A DNA stretch of 64,000 bases from Parabacteroides faecalis (GCF_022809355.1 NZ_JAKZMM010000019.1:1-64000); one strand, 5' to 3'. Shown: positions 35,152 through 44,317, numbered from the stretch's first letter. The notes: generated by a model from the sequence alone, not told the origin. Numbers and translations are program-made.

Positions 35152-35189
35152 AAGGCGACGTCTTGGTTCATTTTTCCAGACGTCGCCTT
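35152..35189 (-). terminator. Intrinsic terminator of the efflux/LpxA-like operon
   Basis: Twelve-base-pair perfect stem (AAGGCGACGTCT with AGACGTCGCCTT), followed on the minus strand by TTTTTT. It ends the long operon starting at 42069 and lies only 29 bases upstream of the ATG of the next minus-strand gene. Confidence 0.9.
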
Positions 35190-35215
35190 CAGTATGTAAT
35201 GGAATCTCTACCGTT

Positions 35216-35983
35216 TTATTCCCGGATGATTCCTAATTCGGATGCTTCTACAAATTGAATGATGTGTTCAATCTCTTCACTCATAGGAACCTGATCACGA
35301 ATCATCAATAACGCATCAAAGACACTACAGTTGCTTTGGAAAAGAATTCGATAGGCATGACCGATATGTTTGATGACCTTGGCGTCGAAACCTTCATGCG
35401 ATAAAACAACTGCGTTCACACCATAGTAACAAGTCGGTTCTTTAGCCGCTACGATATAAGGCGGAATATCTTTCCGGAAGCGGCATCCCGTCTGGATCAT
35501 AGCCCAAGTACCAATTCTACATCCTTGGCTGACGAGAATGTTTCCTCCGAAAATAGCGCAATCCTCAATTTGACAGTTGCCGGAGATTTTACTTCCGTAA
35601 CCGATCACACAGTGGTTACCAACTTTCGTATCATGAGAAATATGAACTCCTTCATGGATAAAGTTTCCATTTCCTATTTGAGTTTGACCATCGGCTGTTG
35701 CCCGGTTGATCACCACGTTTTCACGAATTACATTATTGTCACCGATGACCAGTAATGTATCGCCACCTTTGTATTTGAAATCCTGTGGCTCAGCACCCAA
35801 TACGGCATGTTGGAAGACACGATTTCCCTTTCCCATGCGAGTTCCGCTCAATACGCTGGCATAAGGCATAATTTCGCAGTTGTCGCCTATTTCTACGTTT
35901 TTATCTATGTATGCAAACGGATGAACAATAACATTGTTCCCTAATTTTGCACTTGCATCGACATAAGCTAAAGGACTAATCAT
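35216..35983 (-). CDS. LpxA-like acyl-carrier-protein--UDP-N-acetylglucosamine O-acyltransferase
   Basis: The protein is a left-handed beta-helix acyltransferase of 255 residues built from hexapeptide repeats (residues about 1-190), with the helical LpxA C-terminal domain (about 190-255). The family's catalytic histidine is preserved in HISHDTKVG (about residue 118). LpxA adds the first acyl chain to UDP-GlcNAc in lipid A synthesis. However, the usual Bacteroidetes lpxA sits beside the fused lpxC-fabZ gene. This copy instead closes an RND efflux operon, 20 bases after the outer-membrane factor gene, and has changed positions (RENVVINRATAD where E. coli LpxA has a histidine after TI). It may be a paralogue with another acyl acceptor or the only lpxA; the window cannot decide. 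Confidence 0.82.
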   Translation of the reverse strand: MISPLAYVDASAKLGNNVIVHPFAYIDKNVEIGDNCEIMPYASVLSGTRMGKGNRVFQHAVLGAEPQDFKYKGGDTLLVIGDNNVIRENVVINRATADGQTQIGNGNFIHEGVHISHDTKVGNHCVIGYGSKISGNCQIEDCAIFGGNILVSQGCRIGTWAMIQTGCRFRKDIPPYIVAAKEPTCYYGVNAVVLSHEGFDAKVIKHIGHAYRILFQSNCSVFDALLMIRDQVPMSEEIEHIIQFVEASELGIIRE

Positions 35984-36003
35984 AATTGTATCTTTTTAAA
36001 CGG

Positions 36004-37401
36004 TTATTCTCTTCCTCCACCTAATGCACTATACAGATTGATAACAGCTTGGATGCGCTGGATATTATCTGAAACTTCCGTTAACTGTGCACTTAACAGG
36101 CTTTGTTGTGATGTTAGTATTTCCAAATATGTAGCACTACCGCTTTGGAAAAGATCTTTTGTATAGACCACCGCTTTTTCCAACTGTTCGATGCGTGCTT
36201 TGTCTTCAATCAGCTTGTTGTTGCAGGCATCATACAAATGGAGAACGTCGCTTACTTCCTGACCTGCCGACAAAATCGTTTGCTGGTAATTCATTTTCGC
36301 GATTTCCTCTTCTGCTTTTGTAACCTTTAAGTTGGCAATCAGTTTACCATTATTAAAGATCGGCTGAGCTAACGATGCCAATGCCTGGAACATGAATTGA
36401 CCCGGATTGGAAACAGTGATTCCTGAACCGTTTGTCCATCCGGCTGTCGCTGTGATGTTCAGACCCGGATAAAAGGCTGCACGTGCTTGGTTGGTTGAAT
36501 AATAAGCACTGGCCAGATTCATTTCTGCAATCTTAACATCCGGACGGTTTGCCAGCAGCTGCAAGGGAACACCTGTTGTTAGGTCTTCAGGCATGATCTG
36601 TTCGTCCAATGTTCCTCGGTCGATTTGCTGAGGAGCTTTTGCCAATAAAACAGATAAAGAGTTTTCTGTTTCACGAATTTGTCTTCTTAAATCGATCAAA
36701 GATGCAGAAGTCTGATGATAAACGGCACGGGTTTGAGTTACAGCTGCCTCAGTTGTCATACCCGCTATTTTCATGGCTTCCATTACACGGACATTCTCAG
36801 CATAAATATCCACTGTTTTGGCAGTGATTTCTTCCTGCTGGTCCAACATGAGTAGCGTGTAATACGTATTGGCAATACCGCAAATCAATTGAGAACGTAC
36901 AGCCTGTTGTGCATACTGACTTTGCAAATAAGCTGTCTTCTGACTACGACTTGCATTTAATAATTTACCGAATAAATCTACTTGCCAGCTGGCTGCAACA
37001 GGAAGTGTATAGGCTTTAACAAAACTGCCACCGTCCATGGTAGTTGCAGTCCCTTGCGGAGCCAGATTGATGGAAGGCAAGAATGATAAGCGGGCAGATG
37101 TCAGCATGACACGTGCTTCTTCCACACGCAAGATAGCAGCTTGCATATCTACGTTATTGGCCAATCCTTCTTCAATCAGAGCTTGCAGTTTCGGGTCGGT
37201 AAACATCTCTTTCCAGGGAACATTACCCATATTGGTTGTATCCGTTACGGCCAATGTGTCTGTAAGAGAAATCGGATCCCGATAGATGCCGTCAGCGTTG
37301 ATATCCTCAGGACGATCATACGCTTTGTAAATGTGGCAACTGCTGAATAAAGCAGTTGCGCACATCATATAAAATATATTACTTGTTTTCATCCGAATCA
37401 T
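36004..37401 (-). CDS. OprM/TolC-type outer-membrane efflux lipoprotein
   Basis: This is the outer-membrane channel of a tripartite RND efflux pump. A lipoprotein signal (SSC, Cys22) is followed by the two repeated halves of the outer-membrane efflux family (about 60-250 and 265-460). Typical segments are VPWKEMFTDPKLQALIEEGL, AYYSTNQARAAFYPGLNITA and the C-terminal SGSATYLEILTSQQSLLSAQL. At 465 residues it has normal length. The ATG at 37401 overlaps the TGA of the pump gene (ATGA), evidence for translational coupling; another ATG lies at 37392. The LpxA-like gene follows closely. Confidence 0.93.
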   Translation of the reverse strand: MIRMKTSNIFYMMCATALFSSCHIYKAYDRPEDINADGIYRDPISLTDTLAVTDTTNMGNVPWKEMFTDPKLQALIEEGLANNVDMQAAILRVEEARVMLTSARLSFLPSINLAPQGTATTMDGGSFVKAYTLPVAASWQVDLFGKLLNASRSQKTAYLQSQYAQQAVRSQLICGIANTYYTLLMLDQQEEITAKTVDIYAENVRVMEAMKIAGMTTEAAVTQTRAVYHQTSASLIDLRRQIRETENSLSVLLAKAPQQIDRGTLDEQIMPEDLTTGVPLQLLANRPDVKIAEMNLASAYYSTNQARAAFYPGLNITATAGWTNGSGITVSNPGQFMFQALASLAQPIFNNGKLIANLKVTKAEEEIAKMNYQQTILSAGQEVSDVLHLYDACNNKLIEDKARIEQLEKAVVYTKDLFQSGSATYLEILTSQQSLLSAQLTEVSDNIQRIQAVINLYSALGGGRE

Positions 37402-40400
37402 TCTTTTGTTTGTGTATATTGTTCAATTTCGCTATTCATATCACTGTTGTCCAAATCATCCCATTCAAGAGGCTTGATTTTCTCTTGCAAGTACTGGAAT
37501 GCGACGAACAATACAGGAACAATAAAGATCTGGAATATCATACCAATTAACATACCACCGATGGCTGAAGCTCCCAGAGTACGGTTACCGTGAGCTCCTA
37601 CACCGAAGGCAAACATCAACGGAAGCAAACCGATAATCATAGCCAATGAAGTCATCAGGATAGGACGCAAACGGGCACCGGCTCCTAATACAGCCGCCCA
37701 AGATATACTCATACCCATTCGGCGTCGGTCGAGGGCGAACTCTACAATCAAGATCGCATTCTTAGCCAACAGACCCATCAACATGATTAATGCAATTTGC
37801 ATATAAATATCATTAGACATCGTTCCCAAGATCATCTTTAATGCCGGGATGCTACCCAGTGATCCCATTCCGTTGACGAATAAGAAGCTTCCTAACAAAC
37901 CGAACGGGATAGACAGCAATACGGCCAACGGCAAAATATAACTTTCGTATTGGGCACTCAGCAACAGATAAACGAATACGAAACAAAGTACGAAGATAAT
38001 GGCTGTGGTTCCACTACTTGTTTCGGCTTCTTCACGAGCCATACCACCTAATTCATAACCGAAACCTGCCGGCAAGTTTTGCTGGGCTACTTCAGCGATG
38101 GCCTGCAAAGCCTGACCTGATGTATAACCGGAAGCAGGAGCAACCATGACTTTAATAGATGTATACAGGTTGAAACGGCTGATCACATCCGGACCATATA
38201 CTTTCTTCATGGATACAAACTGAGAGATAGGAGCCATTTCTCCGCTGCTACCACGAACTTTGATGCTGTTCAGTGTTTCCATGTTTTTCGTTGCATCCGG
38301 TTCTGCCTGGATCATTACACGGTACATTTTACCGAAACTGTTGAAGTTAGAAGCATAAAGACCTCCGTAATAACCTTGCATTGTTGAAAGAATGTCGCTC
38401 GGACTGATTCCGGCTTTCTTACAAGCGGCTGCATCGATATCCAACATGTATTGCGGGAAGCTCGGGTTGAATGTCGTTTGTGCACGGCTAATTTCTGGAC
38501 GGGCATTCAAGGCTGAAATATAATCTGTAATGACATTAAAGAAACGTCCTAAGTCACCACCTGTCTTATCCTGCATGTTCAATTCAATATCACTGGAAGC
38601 TGAATAACCAGGAATCATAGGCGGAGCGAAGAACAATACCTGAGCGTCTTTAATGATCTTCTGGGAACGCATGAACAAAGATCCAACAACGATATCTGAG
38701 TTCTGCATCAATGAACGTTCTTCCCAGTTTTTCAGTTTGATGATGATAGATCCGTAAGAAGGACCTTGACCTCCGATAAATCCAAAACCAGAAATAACGG
38801 TTCGTGACTGAACGGCAGGTTCTGCAGCAATCAAGCTATCTACTTTGTTCAATACTTCCATAGCTCGTTCTTGTGACGTTCCAGGAGGCAAGGTTACTGC
38901 ACCCATGATCGTTCCTGTATCTTCATTAGGCACCATACCGGTCGGAGTCGTATTCATGAAGAAGATCAAAAGGGCAATAGCGGCAACTACCAGTCCGAAT
39001 GAAAGAACTGATTTCTGGATGAAGAACAATACGTTTTTCTTGTATCGGTTCAGAATCGATTCATACGTTGAGTTGAATGCCTTCTTGAATTTATCGGTCG
39101 TCATACCCAACAGTGCCAAAACACTAATGATGACGAAGATGACGCACAGTACCGGGTGTTCGCTAAAGCTGAACATACCAGATATCATACCAATAATAGC
39201 AATGAATGTAAAGATCAATGTGATACTCGGGTGGAGCAGTTTTCCGATCGCATCCGTATAACGGCGAAGCAAGATGGTCCGGGATGCTTTCATCGCTGTG
39301 CCCACACGTTCTTTCAGGCTGGTCTCATCTCCATGAGGTTTCAGCAAGATTGCACAAAGGGCAGGTGACAATGTCAAGGCATTCAAAGCAGAGAATCCGA
39401 TTGAGATAGCCATGGTCAAACCGAACTGACGGTAGAATGTTCCGGCTGTACCTTCCATGAAACTTACAGGAATAAATACAGACATCATGACCAAAGTGAT
39501 AGAAACGATGGCTCCACCTAATTCGTTCATGGCGTCGATGGAAGCTTGCTTAACCGACTTATATCCTTGGTCGAGTTTCGCATGGACTCCTTCGACGACG
39601 ACGATGGCATCATCGACCACAATCGCAATGGCTAGCACCATCGCAGACAATGTCAACAAGTTCAAACTGAAACCGATCAATTTCAATACGAAGAAGGTAC
39701 CGACCAAAGCAACCGGGATGGCAATTGCCGGGATCAAGGTAGAACGCATATCTTGCAAGAAGATATAAACCACGATAAATACCAGGATAAATGCTTCGAT
39801 CAAAGTCTTGATAACTTCGTGGATAGAAGCAAACAAGAAGTCATTGGCATTTTGTGCGATGTTAATACCCAGTCCTTCTGGCAAAGATTTCTCAGCCTCT
39901 GCCAAAACTTTTTCCAAGTCAGATATGGTTTGGGTTGCATTGGTTCCTGCCATCTGATAAACGATACAAGAAACGGCTTTATGACCGTTTACCGTATTAT
40001 TAAATGTATAAGCCAAACGACCTAATTCCAAATCAGCAATATCGCCTAAGCGGAGCACTTCACCGTCGGGCAAGGCTTTAATAACAATGTCGGCAAACTC
40101 ACCGGGCTTTTGCAGACGACCTTTATAACGGATGGTGTATTGGAAAGACTGGTTTCCGCGTTCACCGAACTGACCAGGAGCTGCTTCGATGTTCTGTTCA
40201 GACAACGCTGCTGCAATGTCGTTGGGCACTAATTTGTATTGAGCCATGATATCCGGCTTCAACCAAATACGCATTGAATAGTCCTGACCTAACACGTTGG
40301 CATCACCTACACCATTTACACGTTTGATTTCCGGAATCAAGTTGATGTTGGCGTAGTTTTCGATAAACTCAATGTTGTATTTGTCTTCCTTGTCGTACAA

Positions 40401-40826
40401 TGAGAATACCATCAACATAGAAGTCTGTCTTTTCTGTGTTGTCACACCGACTTTTGTTACTTCGGCAGGCAACAGACCTTGTGCCATGGATACACGGTTC
40501 TGTACGTTTACGGCTGCCATATCCGGATCAGTACCCTGATTGAAGTAAACACTGATATCAGCCGAACCGGTGTTTGAAGCCGTTGATGTGATATACATCA
40601 TGTTTTCCACACCATTGATCTGGTCTTCAAGTGGGGCAATGACAGAATTCAATACGGCAGTCGCATTGGCTCCCGTATAAGTCGCTCTAACCGATACGGT
40701 AGGAGGGGCGATGTCCGGATATTGGGTAATAGGTAAGGTCGTAAGACCAATAACACCCAGGATGACTATCAAAATAGAGATTACGGTTGATAGCACCGGA
40801 CGGTTTATAAATCTATCTAATTTCAT
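37398..40826 (-). CDS. RND multidrug efflux pump inner-membrane transporter (AcrB/MexB type) with enlarged central region
   Basis: This is the proton-driven pump of the efflux system. It has RND hallmarks: the first helix with TQYPDIAPPTVSV behind it, the proton-relay Asp pair in TM4 (AIVVDDAIVVVEG), and the late motif GARLRPILMTSLAMI. At 1142 residues it is about 90 longer than AcrB. The excess sits between TM6 and TM7 (about residues 495-632), where two additional hydrophobic stretches occur (about 530-555, TLIFTFIAIIGMISGMF, and 559-580, LCVIFVIISVLALLGM). Twelve helices plus this pair would give fourteen. Adaptor and channel genes flank it. Substrates are probably amphiphilic compounds such as bile salts or antibiotics, by family knowledge only. 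Confidence 0.95.
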   Translation of the reverse strand: MKLDRFINRPVLSTVISILIVILGVIGLTTLPITQYPDIAPPTVSVRATYTGANATAVLNSVIAPLEDQINGVENMMYITSTASNTGSADISVYFNQGTDPDMAAVNVQNRVSMAQGLLPAEVTKVGVTTQKRQTSMLMVFSLYDKEDKYNIEFIENYANINLIPEIKRVNGVGDANVLGQDYSMRIWLKPDIMAQYKLVPNDIAAALSEQNIEAAPGQFGERGNQSFQYTIRYKGRLQKPGEFADIVIKALPDGEVLRLGDIADLELGRLAYTFNNTVNGHKAVSCIVYQMAGTNATQTISDLEKVLAEAEKSLPEGLGINIAQNANDFLFASIHEVIKTLIEAFILVFIVVYIFLQDMRSTLIPAIAIPVALVGTFFVLKLIGFSLNLLTLSAMVLAIAIVVDDAIVVVEGVHAKLDQGYKSVKQASIDAMNELGGAIVSITLVMMSVFIPVSFMEGTAGTFYRQFGLTMAISIGFSALNALTLSPALCAILLKPHGDETSLKERVGTAMKASRTILLRRYTDAIGKLLHPSITLIFTFIAIIGMISGMFSFSEHPVLCVIFVIISVLALLGMTTDKFKKAFNSTYESILNRYKKNVLFFIQKSVLSFGLVVAAIALLIFFMNTTPTGMVPNEDTGTIMGAVTLPPGTSQERAMEVLNKVDSLIAAEPAVQSRTVISGFGFIGGQGPSYGSIIIKLKNWEERSLMQNSDIVVGSLFMRSQKIIKDAQVLFFAPPMIPGYSASSDIELNMQDKTGGDLGRFFNVITDYISALNARPEISRAQTTFNPSFPQYMLDIDAAACKKAGISPSDILSTMQGYYGGLYASNFNSFGKMYRVMIQAEPDATKNMETLNSIKVRGSSGEMAPISQFVSMKKVYGPDVISRFNLYTSIKVMVAPASGYTSGQALQAIAEVAQQNLPAGFGYELGGMAREEAETSSGTTAIIFVLCFVFVYLLLSAQYESYILPLAVLLSIPFGLLGSFLFVNGMGSLGSIPALKMILGTMSNDIYMQIALIMLMGLLAKNAILIVEFALDRRRMGMSISWAAVLGAGARLRPILMTSLAMIIGLLPLMFAFGVGAHGNRTLGASAIGGMLIGMIFQIFIVPVLFVAFQYLQEKIKPLEWDDLDNSDMNSEIEQYTQTKE

Positions 40827-40860
40827 TTTATATCTGATTTAATTGTCTATCCTATAAAAA

Positions 40861-42069
40861 TTAATTGAAAGCGGTTGCCAAGTTACCATCACGCTGATCT
40901 TTCAGGTGCTGTTGGTATTTCGCTTCTTGTTGTGCTTGTGTTATAGGGGTGATCTTTTGCCCGTTGTGCAATTGTTGTACACCTTCAACCACGATCTTGT
41001 CAGAAGCATTCAATCCGCTGGTTACAATGTAATTCTGACCATCATTCAAATCAGAGATCTGTACTTCTGTATATTTCAGTGTGCTGTCGGGTTGCAATAC
41101 ATAAACGAACTTCTTGTCCTGGATTTCAACCGTAGAAGATTGCGGAATCAGGATGATGTTATCCATTGCGTACGGGAAAATAACATTTCCTGTACCTCCA
41201 CTACGCAAGATGTTATTCTTGTTCGGGAAGATTGCACGCATACTTACAGAACCGGTTGTCTGATCGATTACACCACTGACAGCATCAATCTTTCCTTCAT
41301 CATTGTAGAAGCTTCCGTCGGCCAGCTGTAATTTGACTGCCGGCATTTTCTCCAGTTCTTCTTTTAAAGAAGTTCCTGTTTTTGTCAGTTGCAGCAGGTC
41401 TTTTTCTGTCATGGAGAAATAAACATACATGTCGTTGATTTCAGAAACCGTTGTCAGCGGTTCAGCAATAGAGGGACTTACCAAACTACCGATACGATAG
41501 GGGAATGTACCGATTACACCATTCGAAGGACTGGTAACGGTACAGAAATCCAAGTTTTGTTTGGCACTTACTTCCGATGCTTTTGCTTGGGCCAATGCAG
41601 CCTTGGCCGATAACAGATTGTTGACAGCTGTTTCGTATTCAAACGAACTGATGATTTGCTTTTCAAACAGCATATGTTTATTCTTTTCTGTCAGCGTCAA
41701 TGTTCGTAAGTTCGCTTCGGCTGTTTCAACAGCTGCTTTTGCCTGATTATAGGCTGCCTGGTATTGAGTTGGATCTATTTGAAACAAAGCTTGTCCTTTC
41801 CGGACAGTTGCACCTTCATCTACACAAAGTTTGACAATAAAACCGGAAACCTGCGGACGGATTTCGATATCCTGTGTTCCTTTGATTGTCGCTGGGTAAG
41901 ATTTCGTCTGGTTACTAGAAGTCGTTGTTACTGTAGCAACAGCATATTCGTCGTCTCCCATCTTCATTCCACTTTGGCTGTTTCCACAAGAAAACAAAAT
42001 AAACCCAGTAGCACATATTGCCATGTACTTACCCTGAGTTACCATAAACTTCAAAAAATGTTTCTTCAT
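40861..42069 (-). CDS. RND efflux periplasmic adaptor (membrane fusion protein, AcrA/MexA type)
   Basis: This lipoprotein adaptor links the pump to the outer-membrane channel. The lipobox ends at Cys28 (LFSCGNS). A first barrel-lipoyl part follows (IEIRPQVSGFIVKLCVDEGA, GQALFQIDPTQY), then a helical hairpin (about 95-165), the second lipoyl half (TVTSPSNGVIGTFPYRIGS), the beta-barrel and the membrane-proximal domain (TSGLNASDKIVVEGVQQLHN). With 402 residues it is normal. It is the first gene of the operon adaptor-pump-channel-LpxA-like, with 34 bases before the pump gene. No regulator gene is adjacent. Confidence 0.94.
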   Translation of the reverse strand: MKKHFLKFMVTQGKYMAICATGFILFSCGNSQSGMKMGDDEYAVATVTTTSSNQTKSYPATIKGTQDIEIRPQVSGFIVKLCVDEGATVRKGQALFQIDPTQYQAAYNQAKAAVETAEANLRTLTLTEKNKHMLFEKQIISSFEYETAVNNLLSAKAALAQAKASEVSAKQNLDFCTVTSPSNGVIGTFPYRIGSLVSPSIAEPLTTVSEINDMYVYFSMTEKDLLQLTKTGTSLKEELEKMPAVKLQLADGSFYNDEGKIDAVSGVIDQTTGSVSMRAIFPNKNNILRSGGTGNVIFPYAMDNIILIPQSSTVEIQDKKFVYVLQPDSTLKYTEVQISDLNDGQNYIVTSGLNASDKIVVEGVQQLHNGQKITPITQAQQEAKYQQHLKDQRDGNLATAFN

Positions 42070-42176
42070 ATAATTGTTAAATTTGAAAATTATTCTTGAA
42101 TTAACTATTGCGCTTATTTTTCGCTCCCTTTAGGAATGCTGCTTTGTCATTTCCTTTTTTACTCTTATTTTAGTCA

Positions 42177-42184
42177 CAAAGGTA
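42177..42184 (-). promoter_or_regulatory. Likely -7 box of the efflux operon
   Basis: TACCTTTG on the minus strand matches the consensus. A TT-containing -33 about 22 bases upstream is weak. The implied leader is about 105 bases. Confidence 0.45.
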
Positions 42185-42427
42185 ATTTATTTCTATAAAA
42201 CGGGGGAATTACATAGTTTTATTTTAACCATATTTGTGTGCATATTATATCATTTTCTCAAACGAAAGATATCGTTTTGGTACAAAATGAATATTGATTG
42301 TTCCGTATAGAAATTGTGCCATATAGCTTTTTAAGGAAAGAAAAAGAAGGGAGATGTATTCCGTATGGTCTGTTCTGCTTGGATTGAGGTTTGAATCTGG
42401 TTAGAAACTAATTTTTTGACAGCTGTC

Positions 42428-42487
42428 GTAAAGCTTTACTATATATGTGATAAAGCTTTTTGACATATATGGAAAAGCTTTACCACA
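42428..42487. repeat. Three AAAGCTTT palindromes with 22-base period
   Basis: AAAGCTTT lies at 42430-42437, 42452-42459 and 42474-42481, exactly 22 bases apart. The first is part of the 12-base palindrome GTAAAGCTTTAC (42428-42439). The flanks are related too: copy 2 on the plus strand and copy 3 on the minus strand share ATGTGRTAAAGCTTTT. This looks like an operator array for a dimeric regulator bound on one face of the DNA. Confidence 0.7.
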
Positions 42488-42682
42488 TTTGTCAAAAATA
42501 TGAATGGAAGTGAAGTTTGTATCACAACCTGCCTAGTTTGTATGTCTTTGTCTTGAAATGAAGGTGGAAGATGGTTGATTTGTCTGCGGAAATGTTCTCT
42601 TTTTCGGTAGTGAAAAAGGGATGCTTTAAAATCAAAATGGAGAATAAAATCACTTTTTACGTAATATTTTTATGGCAAACAC

Positions 42683-42712
42683 TTGCTTTTCCATAATTAT
42701 TGCTTACTTTTG
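42683..42712 (+). promoter_or_regulatory. Promoter of the membrane-protein gene at 42739
   Basis: TTG (42683-42685), a 19-base spacer and TACTTTTG (42705-42712) fit the consensus closely. The leader would be about 20 bases. Confidence 0.65.
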
Positions 42713-42738
42713 ACCTAGTAACTTAAATTAAAATCATC

Positions 42739-43374
42739 ATGAATACCACGATTGTTATTTCGGAAGTACTGAGTACTAGTTGGAAAAACGTAAAGTCTCA
42801 AATTTGGATTTTGGCTGGTTTGTTTATCGGCTTGTGTTTGATTGCCTTTACAGTTAGTTTGTTGATGATGCCTTTGTCGGCTTCAATGGGAGGCGGATTG
42901 CTTACAACGCTGATCAGTGCCCTTATCTCCAGTATTTTTGCCTTGGGATATATCAAGAATATGTTTCAGACAATGGATGGTGATGAGCCTCAGTTTTCGG
43001 CTTATATGTCGCACCCTTCCAAGATTGTTAATTACTTGATAGCTGATTTGCTTTTCAGTTTGCTGCTTATAGTGGGTCTTATTTGCTTTATTATTCCGGG
43101 AATATATTTGTACCTTCGTTTTCAATTCTTCGCACAGTTCATCGTAGATGAAAATGCCGGAATCCTTGAATCTTTGAAGAAAAGCTGGAATCTGACGGAA
43201 GGACATGAATTGTCTTTGTTCCTGCTTATGCTGGCCCAATTGCTTATCCTCATTATCGGAGTTGTTTTATTCCTTGTCGGATTGCTGGTAGCTTATCCTT
43301 TGGTCATTATGAGTCAATGCTATGTTTACCGTTTGTTGAACCGGCAGGCATACGTTGAACCGAATGATTTGTAG
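42739..43374 (+). CDS. Multi-pass membrane protein of unknown function
   Basis: This 211-residue protein has about five membrane segments (near residues 20-42, 50-72, 90-118, 155-185 and the C-terminal part). The layout, with GLICFIIPGIYLYLRFQFFAQF and ESLKKSWNLTEGHELSLF, resembles the loosely defined DUF975/glycerophosphodiester-phosphodiesterase membrane-domain group of bacterial proteins of unknown role. It has its own promoter and is followed by an independent promoter for the peptidase gene, so there is no operon to suggest a function. Translation from ATG at 42739 gives a short cytoplasmic N-terminus (TTIVISEVLSTSWKNV). Confidence 0.75.
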   Translation: MNTTIVISEVLSTSWKNVKSQIWILAGLFIGLCLIAFTVSLLMMPLSASMGGGLLTTLISALISSIFALGYIKNMFQTMDGDEPQFSAYMSHPSKIVNYLIADLLFSLLLIVGLICFIIPGIYLYLRFQFFAQFIVDENAGILESLKKSWNLTEGHELSLFLLMLAQLLILIIGVVLFLVGLLVAYPLVIMSQCYVYRLLNRQAYVEPNDL

Positions 43375-43400
43375 CAGAAAGACATATAACATTTTTTGTA

Positions 43401-43431
43401 TTGCAGTTAGTTTCTTTTTCTACTACCTTTG
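43401..43431 (+). promoter_or_regulatory. Promoter of the M23 peptidase gene
   Basis: TTG at 43401-43403, a 20-base spacer and TACCTTTG at 43424-43431 form one of the best promoter matches in the window. The ATG at 43450 is only about a dozen bases beyond the predicted start. Confidence 0.7.
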
Positions 43432-43449
43432 TTCGAAATTTTTTTAAGA

Positions 43450-44268
43450 ATGAAATTTCGGATCAAAAAGTATGTTTATAGCGGAATGTTCTTGGCTGTG
43501 CTCTTGCTAAGTCATTCGGCCCAGGATGTATATGGTAAGAAAAAGAATCTTCCTCCTGTTTTACCACCGGCAAAGCCTTCTTTCCCTGCGACAGAGATAA
43601 CGATCCCTATGGTTGAGTTTCCTAAATATCCGGAAACAGGAAAGTTGGAATTACTGGCTTCTCCCCGTAAGATGATCACGACCGATTTTACCAGTCGGGA
43701 GATCAATCATATTGGAGTGGGAGATGCAGCCCGTTTTCAGGATTCGGATACGGAAATTATCGACTTGTCGTTGATACAGGAAGGCGATTATGCATTCCCT
43801 TTGCCGGGAGCAAAAGTGATATCTCCTTATGGCGGCAGGCGTCGTCATCATTCCGGATATGATATCAAGACGTGTCCGAATGATACGATTGTGGCTGCAT
43901 TCGATGGTGTTGTGCGGCTTTCTAAACCGTATGCGGCCTATGGAAATGTGATTGTTATTCGTCATTATAATGGCTTGGAGACCGTATATAGCCATAACTC
44001 CAAGAATCTGGTCAAGCCGGGCGATGAAGTAAAAGCCGGAATGCCTATTGCTTTAACCGGACATACAGGTCGGGCAACAACGGCCCATTTGCATTTTGAA
44101 GTTCGCTTTAATGGCGTTCATTTTAATCCTAATTATGTCTTCAGCTTTTCGCGTCGTAAATTGAAACGGGAATGCCTGATTTGCCGAAAGAAGGGGAATC
44201 ATATTTCCGTGAAACCGGTCAAAGCCCTGCCTCTTTATCTGATTGATGACAAAGAACAATCGAAATAA
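43450..44268 (+). CDS. M23-family peptidoglycan metallopeptidase
   Basis: This is a secreted zinc endopeptidase of the LytM/M23 type, which cuts peptide cross-links of peptidoglycan during growth or division. A signal peptide (about residues 1-30) precedes a proline-rich linker. The M23 domain (about 120-225) shows the zinc ligands in HHSGYD and in HLHFEV, and the conserved TVYSHN between them. So the active site appears complete, unlike regulatory EnvC-type members. The frame extends to a TTG at 43429, but ATG at 43450 gives the signal peptide and fits the promoter. The C-terminal 45 residues are basic and contain a CLICRK pair of cysteines of unknown meaning. The length is 272 residues. Confidence 0.92.
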   Translation: MKFRIKKYVYSGMFLAVLLLSHSAQDVYGKKKNLPPVLPPAKPSFPATEITIPMVEFPKYPETGKLELLASPRKMITTDFTSREINHIGVGDAARFQDSDTEIIDLSLIQEGDYAFPLPGAKVISPYGGRRRHHSGYDIKTCPNDTIVAAFDGVVRLSKPYAAYGNVIVIRHYNGLETVYSHNSKNLVKPGDEVKAGMPIALTGHTGRATTAHLHFEVRFNGVHFNPNYVFSFSRRKLKRECLICRKKGNHISVKPVKALPLYLIDDKEQSK

Positions 44269-44317
44269 TAAGCCATGAACTGGGAATTCTGTATCAAGAT
44301 AGAAAAGAAAAGTCTAT

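Larger units (their letters stand above)
42070..42738. other. Divergent intergenic region between the efflux operon and the membrane-protein gene
   Basis: It contains the -7 box of the efflux operon (TACCTTTG on the minus strand, 42177-42184), the 22-base-period AAAGCTTT array (42428-42487) and the promoter of the plus-strand gene (42683-42712). No gene was found in the rest. Confidence 0.6.

Noticed and set aside
37356-42099. Many plus-strand frames of 60-140 codons opposite the efflux operon
   Set aside because: They are antisense shadows of long real genes and lack signal, domain and promoter features.
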